Below are positions 1 to 11,750 of a stretch of DNA of 64,000 bases, piece by piece. Position 1 is the first letter of the stretch; every line of letters starts with the position of its first letter. A program made the position numbers and the translations under genes. The stretch lies in NCBI GenBank assembly GCA_002049455.2, contig KV918762.1, positions 682,001-746,000 on the forward strand, read 5' to 3'. Under the pieces are notes generated by a model. It made no database searches. It saw only the letters and a program-made list of their open reading frames with translations, and was not told the DNA's origin. This DNA comes from Porphyra umbilicalis. Lineage: Eukaryota > Rhodophyta > Bangiophyceae > Bangiales > Bangiaceae.

Positions 1-62
1 CGCCTCGTGCACGCATCCCTCATTGATTTTGCATGACGTGGGTATTGCGTCCGTAACACGTT

Positions 63-340
63 GTGGCACAACCGCCGACGATAAAAGAAGACAACCAGGC
101 ATGCCTAGCCCTGGTCAACAACCCCGAGGCCACGGGGCGCACCAAGCACGTTGATGTCGCCTACCACATGGCGCGCGACTATGTGGCGCGCGGGGAGGTC
201 GCGTTCTACTTCCTTGCCGGCGCGGAGATGCCCGCGGATGGGCTGACCAAGCCACTGCCGTCCCCTACGTTTGCCAACTTCTGCAACGCTATGGGTGTTG
301 GTGCCGACTTATGCGGGCCCGACCATCCGCGGTGTTAACG
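63..340 (+). mobile_element. Ty1/copia relic: C-terminal RNase H end
   Basis: The translation matches the last ~75 residues of the RNase H region of the copia element at 52.8-58.8 kb: the same stretch ending AYHMxRDYVARGEVAFYF, then the MPADGxTKPLP tail. Ty1/copia RNase H ends this way in the family generally. Only the tail of pol is in the window; whatever lay upstream is beyond the left edge or lost. It is a fossil fragment of a sister copy, with its 3' non-coding region and LTR start following to the right. Confidence 0.85.
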
Positions 341-1102
341 CTAACTACGAGCCGGCGATCAACCCCCTCGCGGCGTGGTGGTCTTACTGCGACCGGGGCG
401 GGTCGACTTGGCCGGCGGGGGCTGGCCTGGGGTCGCAGTATTGACACAGCGACAGGGAGGGGTTGAATTTGATCAGTGGCGGTCGGCTCGTGACACAGCG
501 CTTACAACACGACAGGGCAGACTGTGATTTTGGTGAAATTCTGGGTTCGGACTCGGTCGGAACGATCGCTATAAACTTTCGATCGGATCGATCGTTTCGA
601 GTATGACTGAACTCGGACTGCGGAAAAGGAGAATTTGGCTGAATTAGGTTTTCCGATTCAGCGCTGAGCAGTACTGCAGCAGATCGGGGCCCGGTCCGCT
701 GCTGCAGTACAGCGGACAGCTGCACTACAGCAGATCGGAGGCCGGTTCGCGGCTGCAGTACCGCCGACAGCGGGGGCGCGAGCGGCCCTGCAGCCGCTCG
801 GCGCCCGGTCTGTGTCTGTGGTACCAGGGACGGCGGTACTGCAGCCTCTCAGGGCCTCGTCTGCGGCTGCAGTACCGCCGACAGCGGGGGCGCGAGTGGT
901 ACCGCAGCCGCTCGGGGCCCGGTGTGTGGCTGCGGTATCGCGGACAGCGGGTGCGCGAGTGGTACTGCAGCAGCTCGGGGCCCAGTCTGTGGCTCCAGTA
1001 CCGCGGACGGCTGTACTGCAGTAGATCGGGCACCAGTTTTCAGCTGTACAGCAGAATGGAATTGGCTCGTGTACTTACTTACCGCTGCCGCCTTGCGGGG
1101 AG
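341..1102 (+). other. 3' non-coding region of the copia relic, with minisatellite
   Basis: No convincing gene. The stretch lies between the copia RNase H tail and a sequence resembling the copia LTR start at 1103. It shares CTGCAGTAC/GTACAGC-type motifs with the matching region of the complete copia element (53.2-54.1 kb). Its right half is a minisatellite. Confidence 0.5.
668..1050. repeat. Minisatellite of about 63 bp
   Basis: Five to six diverged copies of a ~63-bp unit containing CTGCAGTACCGCCGACAGCG and CGCTCGGGGCCCGGT. Copies start near 751, 814, 865, 928 and 991, so one copy is shortened. The frames opened by it on both strands are by-products of the repeat. Confidence 0.7.
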
Positions 1103-1250
1103 TGTTGAGTCTTGCTCAGCCAGTCCGCACGGTCTGTTTTTCTTGTATTGCACTCCACAACATTGCCTTTGTGGCGTGCCGGTGCGGCTTGAGAGCGCCC
1201 GCGGCGCATCTGTCCGGGTGAGCTCGTCGGATTGTCTGGAGCTGTAAGCG
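1103..1250 (+). mobile_element. Likely start of a degraded copia 3' LTR
   Basis: The sequence from 1098 reads GGGG-AG-TGTTGAG, then GCTCAGCCAGTCC. The complete copia element shows GGGGGGAG-TGTTGAG, then GCTCAGCAATTCC at its polypurine tract and 3' LTR start (read on its own strand). The match fades within ~40 bp, so the right border is a guess. Confidence 0.4.
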
Positions 1251-1315
1251 GATCGTGTCAATCCAGATTGGGTAGTTTCATGCAGTGGAGGGAATTTTGT
1301 GCATCGTATGTATTT

Positions 1316-1560
1316 GGCAGCGCGGGACCGGGCCAACTAGTGGTCCCAGCCCCCGCGCAGCGATTTCCGCCATTCAAGGACAAAGAGCGACGACGGTGGG
1401 AGACACCGTCGTCGCCGGCAAGTAAACCGTGCCTGTTTGTCTTGGCGTTTCGGTCGGCCTGACTTCCTGGACCTCGAGTCCGATATCGGGTGACGCACGA
1501 GCGGCTAGGTCGGCCGGTACTTCCCTCCTCTTAGAGGTGATCGCGATTTATGGTACAACA
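1316..1560 (+). mobile_element. Chromovirus LTR fragment (solo piece)
   Basis: This stretch matches the 3' half of the 588-bp LTR of the chromovirus at 43.1-63.0 kb, read on that element's strand. Shared parts include the GACGACGGTG/CACCGTCGTC hairpin at 1387-1416 and CCGGCAAGTAAACCGTGCC just after it. It is closer to the LTR before the relic at 33.2 kb (shared GACCTCGAGTC). No primer site follows, so it is a solo or truncated LTR. Confidence 0.75.
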
Positions 1561-2815
1561 GTTAGGTCGGCCTTTGTGGCGGCCCAAGCAGCGCCTAAAA
1601 TGTTGGGTCTTGCACCGACTCGAGAGAGGCCCATGCCCCTAAGAGAAACCAGGGGTGTCGTTGAAGCGGTTTCTACTCACATCAGCAGAATGCATGCGCT
1701 CGAGCTGCCTTGTTGTCAATCACCTTGGACAGCAGGGCACACACTTCCCAGAAACGCCCACACGCCGCCGAACGCGGCTCGTGCAGCTCCACGTATGTGC
1801 TTTTCTTCTCCATGACCTGCCACTGCTGACAGCCCCACTTGAGCAAGCTGGTGAAGTACTAATTGAACGCCGCCCGAACGACTCAATGGGCAAAATTCAA
1901 ACAGCTGAAGGGGATGCACATGGCGTCGGCTATAAAAACGTTCACCTATCACAGGCAGTGGCGATGCCGCCAGTGTTTGAGCGACCGCATGCGAGTCGAC
2001 ACGCAGGTCCCATCCGACGCGGCCGTTCATGCTTAACCAACCGCGCTGCGGTTGTCGGCAGCGGCAGAGGGGTTCGGTTGCACTTCTACCCGTGCTGCTT
2101 GCGGCAGGCCGTCGCGACTGTCGCGGCAGATGTAGGGGCATCCGCGGGCCAGGATCATCTGCATGGGCCTCTGCGGAGAATCTTCGACGTATGCCACTTC
2201 ATGCAGCCGCGGCCTTACCTGCGGCATTTCCTTCCCGCCTGCTCATTGCATCCGGTACAAGGACGCGGACAGTTGATCCCAGCGGTTAATTCTGTTGACG
2301 ACACCTTGCGACGGTTGGGCCTGATGTAGGAACAGCCCCTAAGCCAGACCCGCGCCGCGCGGTACCTCGCACCCCACTTGGGGCACGAGTGTCCGAATAA
2401 CCCGATTAAAGTTCGTCCATGGCATGATCGTCCCAGGCTCCCGCCCGACGAGAATCTTTTCTGGCCGCTGGAGCCCCAGTCCCCTGCAATTTCTATGAAC
2501 CATCCAATGAGAGATCCGCGCGGCGCGCCGCTGCTCTGCGCGGCAGCGCCGGCGCCCTTAGCGGCGGTGGCTGAAGAATCGCTTGACGAGGCGGCTGGGT
2601 ACCGGGCGCCTTCGAATCGGCTTTTAATGGACACAGGCGTGCTCGACGGTAAGAATTCATAGTGAGAGGGAGAGGAGGAAAGACGTTTAGCAGCCGTTCT
2701 TGATGAAGCGCGCCAACGCAAATGACAATGGGCGATTTTGTTGACGTCAACATCAACGGCTGACAGGGAGGCCCCCTGTGATGTAGGCAATTGCCGCCAG
2801 CCGGCGAAACACGAA
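1561..2815. other. Unassigned region
   Basis: Frames are open on both strands (for example plus 1655-2329 and minus 2215-2859), but none has a domain I recognise, and overlapping frames of similar length on both strands argue against trusting any one. Composition is less GC-rich than the tracts to the right. A gene may be present but cannot be supported by reading alone. Confidence 0.4.
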
Positions 2816-3500
2816 GACGAGAACGCCGCCCCACGATCATTGGGCAAGACGCCCGCCAATCACAGCAGCCGTGGTCTGGCGGCGCCGCCGCAGAGTACCA
2901 AAACTCTTGCAACGGCGCTGCCAGGCCCCAGTACCGAGCCGGCGGAAGCACCCCGTCGCTGCCACCGCCACCGCCTCCCGCCGGGGGCAGCGCGCCCCCA
3001 CGCCAAGGGCGTTGCAGCCCCCGACTGGCCCCTACGCCCGGAGGGAAGCGCGCCTAGCTCAGCCCGCGCCGCCGTCGTCGCAGCGTGAATGGGACGACCG
3101 AAAGACCTTCCCTACTCGGCGTCACCGCTCCCACCGACGACGACGGGGTCAGACGAAGACGCGCGTCGCGCGCCGGCGGCAAGACGGCCGCCGATTTGGC
3201 CGCGCTTCACCGCCTGCCCGCGGCGGAAAAAGACGAGAACGCCGCCCCAATCCCACTGTGCGAGACGCCCGCCAATTGAAGCAGCCATGATCCGGCGGCG
3301 CCGCCGCAGAGGACCATCAAAGTCTTGCAACGCTGCCGCCGCGCCCCAGCGCCGCACCGGCGGCAGCGCCTCATCGCTGCCGCCGCTACCGCCGCCCCCC
3401 AGGGGCGGCGCGCCCCCACGCTGAGGGAGTTGCGGCCTCCGACTTTCCCCTACGCCAGAAGGGACGCGCGCCTCGCGGAGCCCGCGCCGCCGGTGCCTTG
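2816..3500. repeat. Diverged direct duplication, ~270-bp unit, offset 416 bp
   Basis: The segment starting GACGAGAACGCCGCCCCA at 2816 recurs at 3232. Both copies run through CAAGACGCCCGCCAAT or its variant, GCGGCGCCGCCGCAGAG, AGCGCCTC/ACCCCGTCGCTGCC and the (CCGCC)-rich tract, to a GCCCGCGCCGCC end near 3080 and 3500. I estimate 75-80% identity by eye. Neither copy carries a recognisable gene. Confidence 0.7.
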
Positions 3501-5273
3501 TGACGCCTCTTTTGCGACCTCGCCGCCGTCGTACAGCGCCGCTTAGCACACAAACGCACGCCGCGGGCGACACTGACCAGGCACACGCTTGTCGTCGGGT
3601 CGGCTGTCGGTCACAAACAGCATTCGCCCCAGTTGATCTGTCCGGCTCATTCCCGGTTTCAGGACGAGGGCGACATCATCGGCCGCCGTCCCTCACCACT
3701 ACTTGGACCGCGTCGTCGCGCCTATCGTCGGGCCGCCATCGCTGCACACGCCACGGCCGGTGGGGGAGGCACCGCGGGCCCGCCGTTCCTGCGCACCCAT
3801 GAGCGCTCCAAGTACGGCTTTGCCACGGACGCCGGCGCCGGACACAGGTGCCGCCTGTTGGCCATCATACATGGCCGACGGAGCCCGGTGTCGCCTTGTA
3901 TCGTCCTCGACGCCCATGGGATCCCCCCCTTTCGGTTCAGGCGCTCGTTGCAATGAACGGTGGCCCCGGCGGGGCTCTCCGTCACTGACCGCGTCAGAAT
4001 TGCAGCATTTATGGTTTCATGTCAGGTAGAAAATAGGCGGCGACGACAGTGATCGACCATGGTTCCACAAAGTTGGGCCGCGCCGACGACGCCCCGACTA
4101 ATGGTGCAGGGCAGACTTTTCAAGTGTGTCGACGACCATCATGGGCGCCGCCCCCCGTACCCGTCTCAAAAGAGCTGACCGTCACGGCTCCACCGCCCCC
4201 AGCACGCTTAGCATCGAGCAGTCCAGCCTCCTCGGGGGCGGTGAGCTGTAAGCCAATCAGCGTCCGTCCCAAAGGGACAGCTCTTCGGCATGCGTGCCGG
4301 CGGGGTCGGTTCCGTCGGCCCGATGCAGTGTCGGAGAACGAGGACGGCAATGCCGGTGATATTTTGTGGCGTGCCCAAACCCAAGCGCGTTGGCGACGCC
4401 GTTTCTCGGTCGCTGTCGTCGCCGCAGCTGTGGCGGCCGACGACGCGCCGCCGCCGTCGTCGCCGAACATCCGTCCTCAGGGATGCCTCGCGTTGCCACG
4501 AGCGACAACCCCTGTCAGGGGCATCACCAGCCGCTGGGCCTCTGCCCACGCGGTCATCCTCACGACGAGAGGACGGACAGGCCCCGTGCGCCGACGCCCG
4601 GCCCGGGCGTCGCCCTCCTCCTCCTCGACGGGGCCGACCGTGGCGGCTTTGCCGGCGCCAGCACGCCTCGCTACATCTACTCCTCGGTTGTTATATCCCG
4701 TGACATCGGGTGGACATCGGATGCGTCCAGCTCTAGCTTGAGATTGATTGACAGATACTAAATTCACACTTCGGTACAATGCAGTGGCAGAGAAAACATG
4801 CTGTTGCTGAATGCGGCACGGTCCTGTACAGCGCCTCCAAGGAGGGGAAGCGCCCAGCACCATGGAGAGGGGGCGAGCAGAAAATGATGCGACGCACGTG
4901 TGGTGGGGACGTCGCAGCTGACACACCGCGGAAACCAGGGTGTCAGATTTTTATTCTCGGCAGCTCATTACCTAAAGTCTCTCTCATCTTATTAGTGCTA
5001 CGGAAAAACGGCTCTGGTTGCGGCGCATGTACATCAATCGACGCAAAACTTTGTAAGTGTATCAGACGGTGGCCCTCGGCTTTCAGAATAATTAACGGAG
5101 CACGAAGCGCAGCACATCCCACCCGTTGGCGCCCACTTCCGCGTTCGTATCGATCAGGGACATCGGATCCGCCCGATTCTCGACAGCACCCGATTTATAA
5201 CTGACCAAATCGGCAGAAATGTCAGGACAGGGAGGCTACGTCTTCAGCCTTGTGAGCTCGATGTAGCGATTTC
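3501..5273. other. GC-rich unassigned region
   Basis: Several frames are open, such as plus 4049-4741 and minus 4477-4926, but all are Pro/Arg/Ala-rich with equally long antisense partners, as expected by chance at this GC content. No domain, intron pair or repeat was recognised. Confidence 0.4.
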
Positions 5274-5759
5274 GTGATGCCGTACGGACATGGCGCGGGG
5301 ACGATGACAGCTGACCAAAGGAGCGGAGAACAAGTATCATCCGTACTAACTTACTCGCAGCGGCCTTCGATTGATGTGCACTGGTGGACGCCCAGCGGCG
5401 TAGTGCCGCCGCCGTTATTGGACCCCCCCGCCCCCCTCACCCGCCCACGCTCGAGCCCCTCTCGCGGTGGGCCAACGTGGCTGGCCCGTGCGGGCTGTGG
5501 GGTCGGCAACGAGGAGGTGGATGTGGGCGCGGTGGCGGATACGGCTGCGATCGCAGCGATGACGCCGGCAGCGGCCGGTGCAGCCGCAGCGCTGACGCCG
5601 CTTGCCACGGCAAGTGCGGCGGACGCGACCACGTCGGCGGTTGAAGCAAGCCCGTCGCCGGCGTGTTTTGAGGGGTCTCTATCTCTTTTGAGAAGAATGC
5701 TTTCCATTCGCGTTCGTAGCGGCGGAGTTCTGGTCTCCCCCAAAAAAGTGCGGTTCTAA
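5274..5759 (+). CDS. Hypothetical Ala/Thr-rich protein (doubtful)
   Basis: A 161-codon plus-strand frame. Its middle (about residues 85-125) is Ala-rich, and the C-terminal ~25 residues (SLLRRMLSIRVRSGGVLVSP, then KKVRF) look basic and less biased. No family recognised. The minus strand is open over the same interval (5351-5743), so the coding strand is not settled. There are no clear gene neighbours: the flanks are unassigned DNA. Confidence 0.2.
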   Translation: MMPYGHGAGTMTADQRSGEQVSSVLTYSQRPSIDVHWWTPSGVVPPPLLDPPAPLTRPRSSPSRGGPTWLARAGCGVGNEEVDVGAVADTAAIAAMTPAAAGAAAALTPLATASAADATTSAVEASPSPACFEGSLSLLRRMLSIRVRSGGVLVSPKKVRF

Positions 5760-6746
5760 AAAGACTAATACAGTGAGACAGTCTTAAGGTACGATGACAT
5801 GATGAAGTCCTCCAACATAATGCACTATGTTTTTAACATTCGCTGGGAGCCCCCTCACAAGGTGGCTTTGTCACCGTTTGGCTTCTTGCCTTTTCATTGG
5901 CTAAGCACGAATGTCGAAAATCGACATTCGCGCGTCGTTTTCGCCCTCTGTCCTTCTTTGTCCATAACGACACAGGCTACGGTCCCTCTTTGACCGCTCC
6001 CACCAATCTTGCTAACTCTCAGGGCTGCGTACTTCTCTTACATGTTACGGGCACTCTCTCACGTCGAAGAACGCTCAGTCTGAGGGTGCGGAAGCCTTTC
6101 CCCGTGTCGCCCCCGTCGGCGCGGGTTTTCCCGCTCGTAAGACGGCCGCGCGCGCGTGCGTCGGTGCCAGAATGTTTTGGTGGACATGGGGAAGGCGACG
6201 GAGGCCCCCGACGCGCCGGGGGGGGGGGGAAGCGGGATTGGGGTTGCTGCTCCCTCCACGGTGCCGCTGCAAAGCTGCCGCTGGGGTGGGCACGGCGTGG
6301 CTGCCGGACGTGCCAAAGGGGGTGGGGGGCGGGCGTCGGCCGTGAGAGTTGGCCCGACCCGGCAGCAGCGGCCGGCAGGGGCGGCGGGTGCGGCGGCGCG
6401 GCAGGCGGTGAGGTTGGCGGCGCCCCCCCCCCCCCACTGTTCCCTGCGTCTTGCGCAACGTGGACCGAGAGGCGTTTTGCAGTGGCTGGCAAGGCACCTG
6501 GCGCGAGACATGGATGGGCGGCTGGAAGTCTATTGATTGCCCCTTTTGAACTGCATATGATTGGGGGGAAGGCAACGAAGAGAGATAGTATATCCAGGTC
6601 GCGGGGCGGCCTAGACAACAAAGTACTTGCCGGGGCTGGTCGGGATGAATATTATCACACGTCTGTGTCGTGAGAACCGCCCGACGTCTGCACTTCGGGT
6701 GCACTCGAGACTATACTACTCGATGAAAGAAGAATGGAGTACCTGA
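5760..6746. other. Unassigned region
   Basis: AT-richer at 5760-5910, then GC-rich. Frames on both strands at 6019-6704 are proline/arginine-rich shadows of one another. A small palindrome, TGTCGAAAATCGACA, lies at 5912-5926. No gene is supported. Confidence 0.4.
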
Positions 6747-8030
6747 ACGTCCCCAATCGGTCCAACCAAACTCGCTCTCGGCCAATGGCGTGCCGCCTTC
6801 CGAATATGGCGAACAAGTTAGATTTGTGCCTTGTCCAAAGAACTCAAAATCTCCTCTCGACTTCTGTGTATCAGCTGTACGCAGAACAAGAACATTATTC
6901 CAACAGCATCACGCTAGTCTCCTTGCTGCTCCCCCCCCTGGCATCGTTGCCGCCTTCGTCCCCCCCCCTTTTGATTGACGATCCCCCCAACGCCCGCCGC
7001 CCCCGTCCCCCACTTCTTTTGATTCTCCCCCCCCACCATCAGTTCCCCAGCGTCCATGATGACTGACGCTCTTTCACAACTCAGCAGCATCGTAGCTTCG
7101 CACCGGCCCGATGCACACGCCTGCTCTCAAGCAGGCGACTGAAACGCAAAACGCGCTGACAGGGCAGTCAGTGGCACGAGCTGTGTATGAACCGCCCCTG
7201 AGCAAAAAAAGGACGCACACAAGTAGTAGTGGACGACCGAAGGGCATACATATAAATGCAGTGGGTGGGGGGGGAGCAGGAAGGAGGTTGTAGGCGAGAG
7301 ACGGAGGGAAAGAGGACAACAAGGGCTGTGGCACGGGGTGGCGGGGACGGCGTGATCAACGGTCTGTGCATGGCGCGGGCCTTAAACGCCGAGGCGGGTG
7401 CCGAGAGGTTTACCAGATTGCGCGCGCTTTCCGTTGATGCTTCTGTCGGCATTCCTGCATCTGTTGTTTCATTGGCTGACAGTATGTTCTCTCAAATCTA
7501 CTGTACAGCTGTCAACGTGGACTGCGCAGCTTGCGCTTCCGAGGCGTAACGCGCGTCGATCAGCGCCTGCTGGAGAGCCATATGTAGCGGTGGTGGCGGC
7601 GGTGGCGGCGGAGGCGGCGGTGATTAAAAAGGGGGACGGTAGTGTGGAGGGCTGGTAAGAAGCTTTGGCGCTGACAAGAAAACGTAAAGCGTGAAGCGTC
7701 TTTAGGGACGCTGGAGAACAAAAAGGTAGCGGAAGAGGCGAGACAATCAAAACAGATGGGAGACGGGGGCTGTGGGCGTTGGGGGGGGGGGTCAATCAAA
7801 AGGGGGGGGGGACGAAGGCGTCAACGATGCAAAGGGGGGTAGGAGTAAGGAGACTAGCGTGGTGCTGTTGGAATATATTTCTGGTTCTGCATACAGCTGA
7901 AACACAGAAGTCGAGACGAGATTTCGAGTTCTTTGGACAAGGCACAAATCTAACTTGTGCGCCATATTCGGAAGGCGACAAGCCATTGGCCGAAAGCGAG
8001 TTTGCTTGGACCAATTGGGGACGTGCAGTT
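6747..8030. repeat. Long inverted repeat (arms ~330 bp, loop ~600 bp)
   Basis: The left arm (6747-7077) and right arm (7676-8030) are inverted copies. Both contain ACGTCCCCAAT, CGGCCAATGGC, GTTAGATTTGTGCCTTGTCC and a T/C-rich inner end with TTGATTGAC. Identity is high in the outer ~250 bp and fades inward. The loop has no recognised transposase. This is the shape of a foldback element or of long TIRs around a decayed DNA transposon. No target duplication could be picked out at the outer ends. Confidence 0.75.
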
Positions 8031-8078
8031 GCACCCTCTCACGAAGCGCTGATGTTAATCTACGATTCTTGCCACTGT

Positions 8079-9293
8079 CAGCCATGGCGTCAACCTCGCG
8101 CATGGCGTGATGGGGGCCCTTGGCGGTGGCCATTCACGGGCCGCGGCGAAGTGGTGGCACTGCACGCGGCGGTTGATTGGCTTTGTTGCGCGCCGCCGAT
8201 GGTGGCCAGGGCGGCGTCTTGTTGCGGCTGATTGTGATTTGACGGGCCGACCCGCTGGGAGAGGACTCGTCCTCGCCTTGAAGTTTGACTCGGTGACTAC
8301 GTAGGGGCACCGCAGGGCTGAGGTAGTCCCTAGGGCGCTGGGCCTTCGCTTTGTTGCTGGCACCCGAGGGGTGTGGACGCGCGCCTCCCTGTTTCCAGCC
8401 TGTTCGGTGCCTGTCGAAAGCCACCTTTCCCATCTGGGGTCGCCTACGAGCGGGGGGCTAGGGCCTCTGCCGACATCGTGTGAGGGTACAAATGCAGTAG
8501 CCGGCACCGGCTAGCGGGCGGTGGCGCAGGCTCCGGTACGGCGCATCGTTTCTATGAGTATCACATCTCGCCTGAGTGTCGCTTGTGGAAGTGCTGCGTC
8601 GCCGCTTTTGCTTTCGGGTTTTCGTGACTTTCATGTTCCGCGATTTTATCCACAGCTGTGCTCGTCATTTTTTGGCTTATACTGAGACTCCTTCTCACCG
8701 CATTATGCGAATTTTAGGAAACATCAGTGACATGAAGCGTAGTCACGAAGGCCGAAAACAGGAACGGGCGACGTAGCCGTCCGCCAAGCAACACTTCTGC
8801 CTGGGGTGGTGCTTTTACGGATGCTACCTCTCATTTTCCAGGTCCGCCACCCGCTAGACGGTGCCGGCGGCCCTTTTTATCTACCCTCGCGCGGCCATTC
8901 ACACGGTCCCACCCCTGCTCCAGGCTTCCATGAAGTGGGAGCGGTGGTCCACAGATGGGTGCGCACGAAGGCCGCGACAGGGCGCACTCGTCCGCGCGCC
9001 CAGGGGCCCAAAACAAATGAAAGGCCCGCCGCTCTAGCAGCGGTGAGAGCCCCTCGGCGCCGATACGTAGGCGCCGGGTCAGAAGTCATGACGAAAGCGA
9101 GTCCTACCAGTGAAAGTCAGACCGTAAGAACACGTCAAAATCGCAACGTGGCGCCGCCCGATCCACCACCGGCGGCGCCCATCCACCCAATCAGGTGCCG
9201 CGCGCGGTCCCACCACACCGCCGCGTCCAGTCATTGGCCACTGCCAAAGGCCCCCCCACTACGCCGTGCGCGAGGTTGACACCAAGGCTGACA
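8079..9293. repeat. Second, weaker inverted repeat (arms ~135 bp)
   Basis: Plus 9162-9293 matches the reverse complement of 8079-8214. Shared blocks are CTACGCCGTGCGCGAGGTTG or its variant, then GCTGACAG, and CCGCCGCGTCCAG. I estimate roughly 75% identity. The loop (8215-9161) holds GC-rich frames without recognised domains. It begins about 50 bp after the first inverted repeat ends. Confidence 0.55.
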
Positions 9294-10158
9294 GTCTAGA
9301 ATCTGTCGATTCACAGAATCAAATCCATTTTCACGCGATCAATGTTTGTTTAACAAACTGCACGAAGGAACCCACCCCAGCCGCCATCTCGGCAGCGGCA
9401 TCTACTGTAAGGGCCTGCAGTGGCCGCGCTTCCCAGCCTCATGTGACTTTCGGCAAGGACGGTCCGGTGCCGACATCACATTACCGACGTTGCATCCAAT
9501 GAGAAGACAGCATTCACAGAGTGCGAGCGTCGCCGGGGGGGTTCATCGCAGCTCGAGCGCTTCTTTCAGAGGGCCATCATTTGCCAAATTTGTCTCCCAA
9601 ATGGCCCAAATTTTCACATCGATGAGCAGCCTTTTGGGCACCCTGGGGGGGGCTCTCTGCATGCCCAACGGCTTCAGCCACCGTCGTCCGATTCGTCACA
9701 GAAGGGCTGCCAGCAAAGGGACAACCAATAGGACACGAGAAAAAAGTAATCGGGTGCGCTACTTACTAGCTCTTGCCGGGCCGTGCCAGCACGCCTCGAG
9801 ACGGATCACTTTTAGATCTTGCGTGCCCGCCTTGTGCTCGCTTCCGCGCGCGCGCGTGCGCGCGCGAACGTTGGCACGCCCTCGCCGCACCGGCCTTCGC
9901 GGGGGCTCCACTCCGGCGTCCTCCTGGCCTCCATTGCCACCGGCATTGTCAATCTCCGCACCCGTGCTGCAACCAACCGACGTTCCAACCACACTCATCG
10001 GGGCTGCCATTTTTCCACTCGCGAGCCGCGCACTTTACAATCTCTTTTCCAATGACCACGCGGTCACCACCTTCCCCGCACCTCCCGTCCGCCGATGCTG
10101 AGCCTCCGCGGCCGGATGCTGTATGCGCCCTGCCGCTTTCCCCAACCTCATCGACTAG
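9294..10158. other. Unassigned region upstream of exon-like frame
   Basis: Open frames at 9346-10101 and 9773-10369 (plus) have no recognised domain. There is a GCGC/TGCGCGCG run at 9845-9868. Nothing else was seen. Confidence 0.3.
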
Positions 10159-11202
10159 ATGGAGTTTAACGAGAATGGGCGGCCGTTGCGATGCCGCCTT
10201 TTTGCGGGCTTTCTTAAGGCCCTGCCACTCATCGAAGCCGACGCCGACGCCGCCTCACTCCCTCTCAAAGACGGCTCTCACGCGCTGTTGGACCAAGCGC
10301 GAGCATCCTTATTTGACGACATTGCTAATCACGACACGGACGACGCGTGTTCTTATCTTCTTGAGGTGAGGAGCAGCCACGCCCTTCTGTTTCCCGACAC
10401 ATCCAAATTGCGCCTTTTTGCTGTCTCAACACTCTCGGGCGTCCCCCACTGTTGCAGTCCGACAAGCGCGCGTCGTGACCGGGGGAGCGCTGCCCGTAGG
10501 ACCAGAAACGTTCCGGTGTCCGAGGACGAGATTGCCGCGTTGGTTATATAAGCTGGGGTTGGGCAGGCACACTGAACCACTCTGACTTTCTTGGAAGTTG
10601 AGACCACCTAGAGCCACGGCCACGCGGGCGACGGTGGCAGCGACGATGGGCTGGGAAGTCCCGGCTCCGAGCGAAAGGTGGAGCAGCGCGCGGTTGTCTA
10701 GATCCCACTTGCAGGGTCACTGTCGGAATCAGAAGACGGGGCGGTCGATGACTCGCCCCCGCCACCACGGGGCCTCCACTCTTCATCCCCTTCAACTGCA
10801 ACCTCTTCGTCTCCGCTCTCGTCTCCGCCATCACCACAACGCTGTCACTTCGCCGCCGCCACGGGGCCAGCTCGACGCCCCTCCCGGGGCGCTTGCGTTG
10901 GGCCCACGCCACCCCAAACCCGGCGATCGCGCCGTCGCCGTGATGCCATTGAGTGTAGGACCCGCAGCGACCCATGCGGTATGCACGTGAGGGAGGTGGA
11001 GCAAGAACCACTGGGGGAGAATGCCAGTGAAGACCCGGTAGCCGTCAACCGAAAGGACCTGCTATCGCAACTGACCATGCGAGCAATCAAAGCGATTGCT
11101 CACGTGATCACCCCCTCGCCTGACGGCGCAGCCGCCATGATGTTCAAAGTGGGCTCAGTACCGTTGCAGCTGTGTGGCTGTCGGAGGGCACACAGTCTGT
11201 AG
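10159..11202 (+). CDS. Putative spliced gene, function unknown
   Basis: The frame from ATG 10159 (MEFNENGRPLRC...) gives ~68 residues of balanced composition up to SYLLE, followed by GAG|GTGAGG, a good splice donor at 10364. Downstream, after TTGCAG at about 10703-10708, a Ser/Pro-rich and then balanced frame runs to a TAG at 11202. It includes SLSESEDGAVDDSP and a polar stretch, VNRKDLLSQLTMRAIKAIAH. These two blocks look coding, but the simple junction between them is not phase-compatible, so an exon is missing or a boundary is wrong. No domain recognised. Confidence 0.3.
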
Positions 11203-11750
11203 GGGCGTGGCTCCTCAGCTGTGGACAGCACACATTCGGGGGCCGTCCCAAAATATCCCGATCCGGGCCAGCAAGGAAATGACCTGTCCAGATCTCGAGG
11301 AGGTTGGATTCGATCAAGGGCCGGGCCTTTTCCCCTGTGGTTTTCCCAGCCCCCCAACTACTTGTTTTAACTGTTCGATTTGGAGGTATTTATCTGTTTG
11401 GCGCATTTGGGGTGGCTTCTTTGGCCACCGGCGTTCGGGTTTGGAAGGTGTGAGTGACTGCGGAGACGCCGTCTCCGTCGTCGTTTGATAAAACTATCTG
11501 TGCTTTATACTTCATTTCCCCGCTGGGCTTTGCCGTGATGCTCCCCTTCCGCTGACGAAAGGCTGGGCTGTGGGTCGATGTCCGGGACAGTCCCTTCGAC
11601 GGACTGAGCTGATCAAGAGGTCATTTTGGCAAGACGACGAACCAACGTGGTGGTGCCTAGAACCGCTACAATTTCTGGTGAAGCTGCAGGGGATCCCGGC
11701 CGCTGCCACGACCGTACCGAAGAGCCAGCTACCCGATCGTCTGTTGGTTT
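11203..11750. other. Unassigned, possible intergenic or intronic DNA
   Basis: AT-richer DNA without a convincing frame. It may be a 3' region of the gene before it or an intron leading to the frame that follows. Confidence 0.3.
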
